Shown: positions 1-5,669 of the stretch, piece by piece
How positions within the stretch are numbered: the first letter of the stretch is position 1
How the letters are laid out: each line of letters opens with the position of its first letter
Origin: Clostridia bacterium
GTDB taxonomy: Bacteria; Bacillota; Clostridia; Christensenellales; UBA1242
DNA length: 5,669 nucleotides
Direction of reading: 5' to 3'
NCBI GenBank assembly: GCA_017473285.1
Contig: JAFULP010000017.1
Span: 1 to 5,669, forward strand
Translations under genes and position numbers: made by a program
The notes under the pieces: model-generated
What the model was told of the DNA's origin: nothing
Database searches by the model: none
The model's input: only the letters and a program-made list of their open reading frames with translations

Positions 1-642
1 AAGTTCTACACCTTGCGCATTGATAAGTTCGGTATAAAACTTTAGGTATTCATCTTTAGTCATTGGACAATTTAAATAGTCCGCACCACCTTTGTCGTAA
101 CGGCCTTGCATAAAGGCAATATTCATATCAATACTACTTGCATCTATAATAGGTGACGCAGCGTCAAAGAAATACAAAAAGTCGCTACCAATAGCACCAC
201 TTAGTGCCTTACACATATTATCTGTGCTTAATGGCCCAGTAGCAACTATTGTGATTGCGTCCGTATCAAATTCGTCCACATCTTGAGTGTGCAATGTAAT
301 GTTTGGGTTAGATTTAATTAAATCGGTTACCTTTTGAGAAAACCGCTCCCTATCCACTGCCAAAGCGCCACCAGATGGCACACGCACATCATATGCCACT
401 TTTAGCAAAGTGCTACCCAAACTAAGAAGTTCTTGCTTTAATATTCCACTAGCACTTGTAGGGTCATCGCTTTTAAGTGAATTACTACACACAATTTCGG
501 CATAATTAGGGTTGTGATGTGCTGGTGTAAACTTTTCGCCCTTGATATCGTACAAATCTACTTTAAATCCTTTATTTGCAAGATACAAAGCCGCTTCACT
601 ACCCGCCAGTCCGCCACCTATTATGTTAATCTTTTTTTGCAT
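1..642 (-). CDS. trmFO: TrmFO, folate/FAD-dependent tRNA (uracil-54-C5)-methyltransferase, N-terminal part (cut by window edge)
   Basis: The enzyme methylates U54 in the T-loop of tRNAs to ribothymidine in the cytoplasm, using 5,10-methylene-tetrahydrofolate as carbon donor and reduced FAD, unlike SAM-dependent TrmA. Reading starts at ATG 642-640 and stays open for 214 codons to the left edge; the family is about 435-450 residues, so roughly half is present. Visible landmarks are the FAD-binding GGGLAGSEAA (residues 9-18, GxGxxG), TPAHH (39-43), VCSNSLK (51-57) with the conserved Cys52, GGALAVDRERF (91-101), VATGPL (133-138) and LNCPM (190-194). Cys52 matches the first of the two functional cysteines known in this family (Cys53 in Bacillus subtilis); the second probably lies beyond the edge. 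The start codon directly follows the topA stop with no gap, as in the conserved topA-trmFO (gid) order of Bacillota. Identification is secure. Confidence 0.96.
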   Translation of the reverse strand, partial: MQKKINIIGGGLAGSEAALYLANKGFKVDLYDIKGEKFTPAHHNPNYAEIVCSNSLKSDDPTSASGILKQELLSLGSTLLKVAYDVRVPSGGALAVDRERFSQKVTDLIKSNPNITLHTQDVDEFDTDAITIVATGPLSTDNMCKALSGAIGSDFLYFFDAASPIIDASSIDMNIAFMQGRYDKGGADYLNCPMTKDEYLKFYTELINAQGVEL

Positions 643-2709
643 TTATTTACATTCCTTGTTTGCACAATATATTTTTTCGCTTTTTGAAGTTTGATGTTTA
701 TATAGTGGCTGACCACACTTGGTGCATTTTTCCTTCAAAGGCATATCCCAAGACGCAAAAGTGCATTTAGGATAATTGCTACAACCATAAAACACATTAC
801 CCTTTTTGCTACGCTTTACTTGAAGCGGTGAATTACATATTGGGCAATCCCCCATTTCAGCAGGTGCTTCGTCTTGGTTTATATTTTGAGTATTTTTACA
901 ACTTGGATAATTGCTACAAGCAATAAACTTGCCAAACTTACCTTCACGGTACACCATCATTGCGCCACATTTATCACAAATGATACCGCTAGGTTGCGCT
1001 TCGCCTTTCATACTTTGGCTGTTGCGTTCGGCTTCGTTTAGATGCACAATAAAGTCCTTGTAAAACTCGTCTACAATGTCTTCCCATTTTTTGCCCTTAA
1101 ATTCCACTTCGTCAAGATGTTCTTCCATCTCGGCGGTAAATTTAATGTTCATAAGGTTGGTAAAATATGTTTCCAAGTATTCAGTAACTTTTTCGCCAAG
1201 TTCGGTTGGAACTAAGTTCTTTTCTTCCTTCACTACATAATCACGATTTAATAGTGTCATAATTGTACTTGCGTAAGTAGCGGGACGACCAATGCCCTTA
1301 TCTTCCATTTCCTTAACAATGGTAGATTCGTTAAATCTAACTGGTGGTTTGGTAAACTTTTGTTCACCATCAAGTTTGCTAACATTTAACACTTCGCCTT
1401 GCTCTAGATTTGGTATATTAATGCCAGAAGATTTTTCATCTTCGTCGCTACTACTAAAAACCTTAGTGTAGCCATCAAATATCAACGCTTTACCATTTGA
1501 TTTAAACTTGTAATCACCCGCCTTGATTTCAACGGTCAAACTATCGTATTTAGCACAACTCATTTGGCTTGCCAAAAATCTGTTAAATATTAGCGTGTAA
1601 AGTTTAAGCAATGTATTATCCATTCTGCCCGCCAAACTTTGCGGAGTATATTTTAACGAAATTGGACGAATTGCTTCGTGGGCGTCTTGAACATTTTTCT
1701 TAGAGCCATACACATTAAACTTTTTAGGAGCATATTGTTCGCCAAAGTTGTCGATAATATACTCTTTTGCCATATTTTGAGCCTCAGGTGCAACACGCAC
1801 ACTGTCGGTACGAATGTATGTTACAAGGGCAACTTTGCCTTCGCCTTCAATTTCAACACCTTCGTACAAACTTTGAGCCGCTTTGGTGTAACTATTAAGT
1901 GTCATCTTTAATTTCTTAATAGCGTCTTGTTGCAAACTACTTGTAATATATGGTGCAGGTGTTTTGCCGTCTACCACAGTACGCTTCACGCTATCAACTA
2001 CAAATGTGCTTGCATTTAATTCGCTTTCAACACGCTTGGCTTCCTGCTCGTTTGGTATATTGATTTTTTTGTTATTATAATGCGTTAATTCGCTTTTAAA
2101 CGCCTTATTTTCGCCTTGCTTTAATAGGTTGGCGGTAATATTCCAGTATTCTTCCTTAACAAAGTCCCTAATAGCCTTTTCCCTATCAACGATTATCTTT
2201 AATACTACCGATTGCACACGGCCAGCACTAAGTTTGTTGCGAATTTTGCGTGACAAAAGCGGTGATAATTTGTATCCCATTATTCTATCTAACACACGGC
2301 GAGCTTGTTGCGCATTAACCAAGTCCATATTAATTGGCTTAGGGTTAGATATACTTGCTAGGATTGCTGGGCGTGAAATTTCGTTAAACGCAGTACGCAC
2401 CAAATCATCTGGTTTTAAGCCTAAAATATGTGCCAAATGCCACGCAATTGCTTCACCTTCACGGTCCGGGTCGGTTGCAAGATATATTGCTTCGGCATTG
2501 CTTGCCTTTTCCTTTAGTTCCTTAACCATCTTGCGCTTATCGGCAATAATTTCATAAGTAGGCTTATATCCGTGTGTTATATCCACTGCAAACTTTGCAG
2601 GTGGCAAATCCCTTATATGACCCTTGGTGGCAAACACTTCGTAGCCTGCGCCTAAATACTTTTTGATACTATCTCGTTTACCTGGTCCTTCGATTAAAAC
2701 TAATTTCAT
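643..2709 (-). CDS. topA: DNA topoisomerase I (type IA)
   Basis: This enzyme relaxes negatively supercoiled DNA by cutting one strand through a 5'-phosphotyrosine link and passing the other strand. At 688 residues it is close to the roughly 690 usual for Bacillota. The Toprim domain spans about residues 1-115, with Glu7 and DPDREGE (80-86) as metal/catalytic acids. Further landmarks are SAGRVQS (161-167), the active-site region VTYIRTDS (296-303) with catalytic Tyr298 and Arg300, DAHEAIRP (342-349) with His344, and GIGRPATYA (472-480). Three C-terminal four-cysteine zinc fingers follow: C578/C581/C598/C604, C622/C625/C643/C649 and C662/C665/C682/C687. All expected catalytic residues are present. 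The first Toprim motif reads IEGPGK rather than the more usual VESPAK. The ATG is preceded by GAGGT (2718-2714) at good spacing, 10 bases after the dprA stop. Its own stop abuts the trmFO start. Confidence 0.98.
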   Translation of the reverse strand: MKLVLIEGPGKRDSIKKYLGAGYEVFATKGHIRDLPPAKFAVDITHGYKPTYEIIADKRKMVKELKEKASNAEAIYLATDPDREGEAIAWHLAHILGLKPDDLVRTAFNEISRPAILASISNPKPINMDLVNAQQARRVLDRIMGYKLSPLLSRKIRNKLSAGRVQSVVLKIIVDREKAIRDFVKEEYWNITANLLKQGENKAFKSELTHYNNKKINIPNEQEAKRVESELNASTFVVDSVKRTVVDGKTPAPYITSSLQQDAIKKLKMTLNSYTKAAQSLYEGVEIEGEGKVALVTYIRTDSVRVAPEAQNMAKEYIIDNFGEQYAPKKFNVYGSKKNVQDAHEAIRPISLKYTPQSLAGRMDNTLLKLYTLIFNRFLASQMSCAKYDSLTVEIKAGDYKFKSNGKALIFDGYTKVFSSSDEDEKSSGINIPNLEQGEVLNVSKLDGEQKFTKPPVRFNESTIVKEMEDKGIGRPATYASTIMTLLNRDYVVKEEKNLVPTELGEKVTEYLETYFTNLMNIKFTAEMEEHLDEVEFKGKKWEDIVDEFYKDFIVHLNEAERNSQSMKGEAQPSGIICDKCGAMMVYREGKFGKFIACSNYPSCKNTQNINQDEAPAEMGDCPICNSPLQVKRSKKGNVFYGCSNYPKCTFASWDMPLKEKCTKCGQPLYKHQTSKSEKIYCANKECK
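652..657 (-). promoter_or_regulatory. Ribosome binding site of trmFO, inside the end of topA
   Basis: AAGGAA on the minus strand lies within the last codons of topA (its final zinc finger), nine bases before the trmFO ATG at 642-640. Because the topA stop directly abuts that ATG, translation of trmFO is probably coupled to topA. Confidence 0.65.
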
Positions 2710-2713
2710 TATA

Positions 2714-2718
2714 ACCTC
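2714..2718 (-). promoter_or_regulatory. Ribosome binding site of topA
   Basis: GAGGT on the minus strand lies in the 10-base gap between the dprA stop (2722-2720) and the topA ATG (2709-2707), four bases before the start. It supports the chosen topA start, which also begins with the canonical Toprim strand MKLVLIE. Confidence 0.75.
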
Positions 2719-2719
2719 G

Positions 2720-3805
2720 TTATCTTGCAGAAATATATGAATTTCCAGCCAATTTTATTATCAATCCGTCCATTTGCATTTCAATAAGTTTATTGTTTAA
2801 GTCACGAGTTGATAGTTGCGTAAAATCGGCAATTTCTTGGAAAGTCTTTTTCTCCGCTAGTATATAATTTAATATAGAAGTTGTGGTCATGTCAAGTTGC
2901 TGGCTAGGTTTTTTGGATTTTTCTTCCAAATTTATATGCAAAGCCTCAAAAATATCCTTTGGTTTGGTCACCATTGTAGTTTGACATTGCTTGATTATAT
3001 TGTTTGTACCTTCGCTTTCGCTGGATGTAATTTTGCCCGGAACAGCAAACACTTCCCTACCGCTATCAACGGCATAATTTTTGGTGTGCAAAGCGCCACT
3101 TTTCAAGCCCGCTTCAGTTACCAATACGCCTAGCGAAAGTCCTGCAATTATGCGGTTGCGCACTGGAAAATTGTATGCAAGCGGTTCGGCGTTTGGTGGA
3201 TATTCGGTAATCACCAAACCTGTTTGGCAAATTTGCCTATACAAGCCAAAGTTTGCACTTGGATATATATGATTAAATCCGCCCGCTAAAACGGCAATGG
3301 TTGCGCCGTTATTTTCAAGCACAGTATTATGTGCCACGGCATCTACGCCTAGCGCCATACCCGACACCACTGTTAGCCCCGCACGCACAAATTCTTTGGT
3401 AAACATAGCGGTAACCACTTTGCCATAATCGCTAATCTTGCGACTGCCAACCACGGCAATACACTTGGTGTTTAAAAGGTCAATATTGCCTTTACAATAT
3501 AAGCAAAAAGGAGGACAATCCACCTTTTTCAATAACTCAGGATAATTGTCGTCAAATATTGTAATTGTTTTAATATTATCACGCTCATAGCCTTCGATTA
3601 TTTGATTTAAATTTTGCTTGGCACTACGCTTAACATAACTTAACTCTCTTGGTGTCAAAATTGGTGCTAACTTTGGCTCAAGTTCATCAAAATTAGCATA
3701 AATATCCGTATCGTCACCAAACATATGCAATATTTTTGCCTTTTTAGCATACGGCAATTCAATTGCGTTATCTAAAAATAGTATATTCTTTTCTGCGTTT
3801 GTCAT
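2720..3805 (-). CDS. dprA: DNA-processing protein DprA (Smf family)
   Basis: DprA binds incoming single-stranded DNA during natural transformation, shields it and loads RecA onto it; many bacteria with no known competence also keep it. The protein has 361 residues, normal for the family. An N-terminal helical region (about 1-80) is followed by the Rossmann-like DNA-binding domain. Its motifs include VVGSRKISDYG (118-128), SGMALGVDAVAH (148-159), VLAGG (172-176), TEYPP (200-204), FPVRNRIIAGLS (213-224), TEAGLKSGALHT (230-241) and REVFAVPG (250-257). The C-terminal part (about 306-361) looks like the DprA winged-helix domain, with the segment FQEIADFTQLSTRDLNNKLIE (322-342) as its likely helix-turn-helix. 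The start ATG has an AGGTGA site overlapping the end of yifB, only 7 bases away, which points to translation linked to yifB. Competence itself cannot be concluded, because no uptake genes lie in the window. Confidence 0.97.
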   Translation of the reverse strand: MTNAEKNILFLDNAIELPYAKKAKILHMFGDDTDIYANFDELEPKLAPILTPRELSYVKRSAKQNLNQIIEGYERDNIKTITIFDDNYPELLKKVDCPPFCLYCKGNIDLLNTKCIAVVGSRKISDYGKVVTAMFTKEFVRAGLTVVSGMALGVDAVAHNTVLENNGATIAVLAGGFNHIYPSANFGLYRQICQTGLVITEYPPNAEPLAYNFPVRNRIIAGLSLGVLVTEAGLKSGALHTKNYAVDSGREVFAVPGKITSSESEGTNNIIKQCQTTMVTKPKDIFEALHINLEEKSKKPSQQLDMTTTSILNYILAEKKTFQEIADFTQLSTRDLNNKLIEMQMDGLIIKLAGNSYISAR

Positions 3806-3808
3806 TGT

Positions 3809-3814
3809 TCACCT
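3809..3814 (-). promoter_or_regulatory. Ribosome binding site of dprA, overlapping the yifB stop codon
   Basis: AGGTGA on the minus strand shares its first two bases with the TAG stop of yifB (3815-3813) and sits three bases before the dprA ATG. A ribosome finishing yifB therefore covers the dprA initiation site, which suggests coupled translation of the two proteins. Confidence 0.8.
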
Positions 3815-5345
3815 ATACATCAAATTTTTTGTCCATCGACCTATATTGTATCGCTTCTTGGATATGGGTTGCATCAATATCTACGCAACCATCAAGGTCG
3901 GCAATTGTGCGGGCAACTTTTAATATTCTAGTATAACCACGAGCACTTAAATTAAGCACCTTAAATGCACGCTCAATAAGTTGCACACATTTATCGTCAA
4001 GTTTGCAATATTCTCGTATTTCCTTATCGCCCATTTTGCTATTAGAATATATGTTTGTGCCCTTATAGCGTTCAAGTTGGATGGCCCTAGCATTATTTAC
4101 ACGCTTTTTAACTTCGCTTGACGGTTCTTCCAAATCTTTGCTAGTAATTTCATCATACCCTATTGCTTCCACTTCAATATGTAAGTCAATACGGTCCATA
4201 AGTGGCCCCGAAATCTTGTTTAAGTATTTATGAATAGCACTTGGTTGACATTTACATTTTACCGTTGTGCTACCATAATATCCGCAAGGACAAGGGTTCA
4301 TACTGCCCACTAATATAAAGTTGGCTGGATATGTAACAGTAATCATATTACGAGCAACCGTAATATGACCATCTTCCATAGGTTGACGCAACACATCCAT
4401 TGTTTGACGATTGTATTCTGGCATTTCGTCTAAGAACAACACTCCATTATGCGCAAGTGAGATTTCGCCTGGTTTTGCAGTATGTCCGCCACCAGTAAGT
4501 GCAATCATAGTAGTTGTGTGGTGCGGTGTACGCACTGGGCGTTGATAAATTATACCTTTGTCTTGGTCTAACACGCCTGCCACACTATGAATTTTAGTTA
4601 CTTCCAATGCTTCATCAAATGTCATATCAGGCAAAATACTACTAAACGCTTTTGCCATCATAGTTTTACCCGCCCCAGGTGGCCCTATCATAAGGATATT
4701 GTGCCCGCCAGCAGCGGCAATCTCAAGCGCACGCTTGGCACTTGCTTGACCCTTAACATACTTAAAATCATATTTATTTTCAAACTCTTGTTGCAAGTCG
4801 TAAAAAGATTTACCTTCAATGTTAGGCAATGCAATTTCACCCGTTACAAAACGCACCATTTCACACAAATTTCGCACCGCATACACTTCGATATCATCAA
4901 TAAATGATGCTTCAAGTTGATTATCGTAAGGTATAATAAACTTTTTAAAACCCCTTTGTTTTGCCGAAATAAGCATAGGTAAAATTCCGTTTACCTTGCT
5001 AACACTTCCATCAAGCGATAATTCACCTAAAATAATATAGTCCTTAACTTGCTTTTGAGCAATTGTAGCATTAGACACCAAAATACCAGTTGCAATAGGC
5101 AAATCGTAAAGTGAGCCCACCTTTTTGGTATGCGCTGGCGCTAAGTTTACAATAACTTTGTTGATAGGATAGTTATATCCGCTATTTTTAATAGCGGCAC
5201 GCACACGTTCCTTACTTTCCTTTACCGCAGTATCAGCAAGCCCAACTACATCATATCCAGGGACACCTGCATTGATATCAATTTCAACCTTTACTTCGTA
5301 TCCATCAATACCCCAAAAACCATAACTCATAATTTTTGCTAACAT
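3813..5345 (-). CDS. yifB: YifB/ComM family AAA+ ATPase (Mg-chelatase-like)
   Basis: This family is related to magnesium chelatase subunit ChlI but acts on DNA: ComM of Vibrio and Acinetobacter is a hexameric branch-migration helicase that extends recombination in transformation. The role in this organism is inferred. The protein has 510 residues, the usual family length. The ChlI-like N-terminal domain (about 1-165) contains VPGYDVVGLADTAVKES (28-44). The ATPase core has Walker A GPPGAGKT (221-228), TPHHT (273-277), Walker B VLFLDE (302-307), MNPCPCG (349-355) and GPLMDRIDLHIEV (380-392) with Arg385. The C-terminal helical domain (about 410-505) has LSARGYTRILKVARTIADL (466-484). Start choice: ATG 5345-5343 gives the canonical MLAK beginning and has AGAGGTG at proper spacing; a TTG at 5393 would add 16 residues not typical of the family. 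It is the first gene of the cluster, 7 bases upstream of dprA. Confidence 0.96.
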   Translation of the reverse strand: MLAKIMSYGFWGIDGYEVKVEIDINAGVPGYDVVGLADTAVKESKERVRAAIKNSGYNYPINKVIVNLAPAHTKKVGSLYDLPIATGILVSNATIAQKQVKDYIILGELSLDGSVSKVNGILPMLISAKQRGFKKFIIPYDNQLEASFIDDIEVYAVRNLCEMVRFVTGEIALPNIEGKSFYDLQQEFENKYDFKYVKGQASAKRALEIAAAGGHNILMIGPPGAGKTMMAKAFSSILPDMTFDEALEVTKIHSVAGVLDQDKGIIYQRPVRTPHHTTTMIALTGGGHTAKPGEISLAHNGVLFLDEMPEYNRQTMDVLRQPMEDGHITVARNMITVTYPANFILVGSMNPCPCGYYGSTTVKCKCQPSAIHKYLNKISGPLMDRIDLHIEVEAIGYDEITSKDLEEPSSEVKKRVNNARAIQLERYKGTNIYSNSKMGDKEIREYCKLDDKCVQLIERAFKVLNLSARGYTRILKVARTIADLDGCVDIDATHIQEAIQYRSMDKKFDV

Positions 5346-5349
5346 ATTA

Positions 5350-5356
5350 CACCTCT
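5350..5356 (-). promoter_or_regulatory. Ribosome binding site of yifB (decides the start)
   Basis: The minus strand reads AGAGGTG, four bases before the ATG at 5345-5343. This close match to the anti-Shine-Dalgarno complement supports the internal ATG rather than the upstream TTG at 5393, which would place the site inside the coding sequence. Confidence 0.85.
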
Positions 5357-5364
5357 TTGGTTCT

Positions 5365-5393
5365 AATATATCATAAAACCTATTAAAAAACAA
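5365..5393 (-). promoter_or_regulatory. Candidate sigma-A promoter of the yifB cluster (extended -10)
   Basis: The minus strand reads TTGTTT (5393-5388), then 17 bases, then TATATT (5370-5365) preceded by TGA, which fits an extended -10 (TGn). The -10 matches the consensus at five of six positions; the -35 has only the TTG core. Transcription would start near 5358, leaving a leader of about 13 bases that still contains the full yifB ribosome binding site. An overlapping TATGAT (5375-5370) is an alternative -10. In such AT-rich sequence chance matches are common. Confidence 0.4.
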
Positions 5394-5396
5394 GAC

Positions 5397-5426
5397 ATAA
5401 ATTCAAATGTTCCCCAATTTTGTCAA
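5397..5426 (-). promoter_or_regulatory. Alternative candidate promoter with perfect -35 TTGACA
   Basis: TTGACA (5426-5421) on the minus strand is a perfect -35 hexamer, but the best -10 at legal spacing is ATTTAT (5402-5397, 18-base spacer), which matches only three of six consensus positions. It would give a leader of about 45 bases before yifB. The -35 touches one arm of the inverted repeat at 5405-5432, so it might be regulated if real. Confidence 0.3.
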
Positions 5427-5432
5427 ACATTT
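5405..5432. repeat. 7-bp inverted repeat upstream of yifB
   Basis: AAATGTT (5405-5411) and AACATTT (5426-5432) are perfect inverted copies separated by 14 bases that include a run of four C. The repeat sits between the end of the small cysteine-rich gene and yifB, and its right arm overlaps the TTGACA element. It could be a protein-binding site. As an RNA hairpin it would be weak and AT-only apart from one G-C pair, with no directly following U run, so a rho-independent terminator is unlikely. Chance is a real possibility. Confidence 0.35.
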
Positions 5433-5442
5433 TCCAAAACTA

Positions 5443-5669
5443 CTATTTGTTTTTTAAATATAATTTTAAATAATCAAGTCTATATTTAATTTTTCTTATC
5501 AATTCTATTATATCTTCTTTTTCCTTTATTTCATCTTCATTTGGTTTACATTCAAACTTATCACAATCTTTAATTTTAAATATATCAATTGTTTTACAAT
5601 AGTGTTTACAATTACCTAAATATAATTTGCTAATACCATTTTTAGTTAATATGCAATACCTTTTAAAAT
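5443..5669 (-). CDS. Unrecognised cysteine- and lysine-rich small protein, C-terminal part (cut by window edge)
   Basis: An open frame enters from the right edge (first whole codon at 5667) and runs 74 codons to TAG at 5445-5443, followed at once by a second in-frame TAG. I do not recognise the family. There is no Met in the visible part, so the start must lie outside the window. The fragment has five cysteines, at fragment residues 5, 20, 24, 35 and 40, including NCKHYC (19-24) and DCDKFEC (34-40), which could bind a metal; this is inference only. The tail (about 44-74) is charged and shows a 4-3-4-3-4 spacing of Ile53, Ile57, Ile60, Leu64, Leu67 and Leu71, typical of an amphipathic helix or short coiled coil. 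GC is about 18% over 5461-5669 (38 of 209 bases), far below the neighbouring genes. That could mean acquired DNA, relaxed selection or a chance open frame in AT-rich sequence. It is separated from yifB by 97 bases and is probably not part of that transcription unit. Confidence 0.6.
   Translation of the reverse strand, partial: FKRYCILTKNGISKLYLGNCKHYCKTIDIFKIKDCDKFECKPNEDEIKEKEDIIELIRKIKYRLDYLKLYLKNK

Noticed and set aside
643..654. A start-stop pair (ATG TAA) in the topA/trmFO junction that could act as a minimal leader.
   Set aside because: It lies out of frame in the last topA codons with poor spacing from the AAGGAA site, and the normal trmFO ATG has better conservation of its product; there is no reason to think it is used.
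2129..2557. A 142-codon plus-strand open frame opposite topA.
   Set aside because: It lies wholly within topA, which is unmistakably coding on the other strand; no recognisable domain. It is an antisense shadow of the topA codon pattern.
4587..4907. A 106-codon plus-strand open frame opposite yifB.
   Set aside because: It is antisense to the conserved ATPase core, has no recognisable motifs and is explained by codon bias of yifB. The shorter plus-strand frames at 1678-1911, 2897-3133 and 3081-3272 are rejected for the same reason.
5346..5393. A 16-residue N-terminal extension of YifB starting from a TTG at 5393.
   Set aside because: The extension uses a weak TTG start, contains the AGAGGTG ribosome binding site of the internal ATG, overlaps candidate -10 elements, and is not a typical part of the family, whose proteins begin MLAK-like.
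5385..5432. A rho-independent terminator for the small right-edge gene, made from the inverted repeat and the T run at 5390-5385.
   Set aside because: The stem is only seven mostly A-T pairs with a 14-base loop, and the T run begins about 14 bases after the stem instead of directly following it.
1..5669. A novel defence, mobile or CRISPR-like system.
   Set aside because: No direct repeats, transposase, integrase, toxin-antitoxin pair or array was seen. Four of the five supported genes are well-known families in a known gene order.

Overview
The window looks like chromosomal DNA from a low-GC Gram-positive bacterium (Bacillota), most likely an uncultured clostridial lineage. Three things support this. 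The recognised genes are moderately AT-rich (about 40% GC by hand count over 5101-5340). The ribosome binding sites are good AGAGGTG/AGGTGA/GAGG types. The gene order dprA-topA-trmFO is the one known from Bacillus and its relatives, with the yifB-dprA junction common in Clostridia. Species cannot be named from this sequence. TGG serves as Trp in the stretch checked, and the genes read cleanly with the standard bacterial code.

Layout: every gene I can support lies on the minus strand, so the window is read from right to left. At the right edge is the C-terminal part of an unrecognised, very AT-rich, cysteine- and lysine-rich small protein (5443-5669), ending in two TAG stops. A 97-base intergenic gap (5346-5442) follows. 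It holds candidate promoter elements and a 7-bp inverted repeat. Then comes a tightly packed cluster: yifB/comM-type AAA+ ATPase (3813-5345), dprA (2720-3805), topA (643-2709) and the first 214 codons of trmFO (1-642, cut by the left edge). The gaps between these genes are 7, 10 and 0 bases, so they very probably form one transcription unit. No terminator was found inside it.

How the genes fit together: YifB/ComM proteins are AAA+ ATPases of the Mg-chelatase type, and ComM is a branch-migration helicase in natural transformation. DprA protects incoming single-stranded DNA and loads RecA. TopA relaxes negative supercoils. TrmFO makes ribothymidine at position 54 of tRNA and is a housekeeping passenger whose position beside topA is conserved. 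The first three all act on DNA; the cluster is an established housekeeping/recombination locus rather than a new system.

I looked for an undescribed system and did not find convincing evidence of one. The only part that standard annotation does not explain is the right edge: the small cysteine-rich fragment and the inverted repeat beside it.
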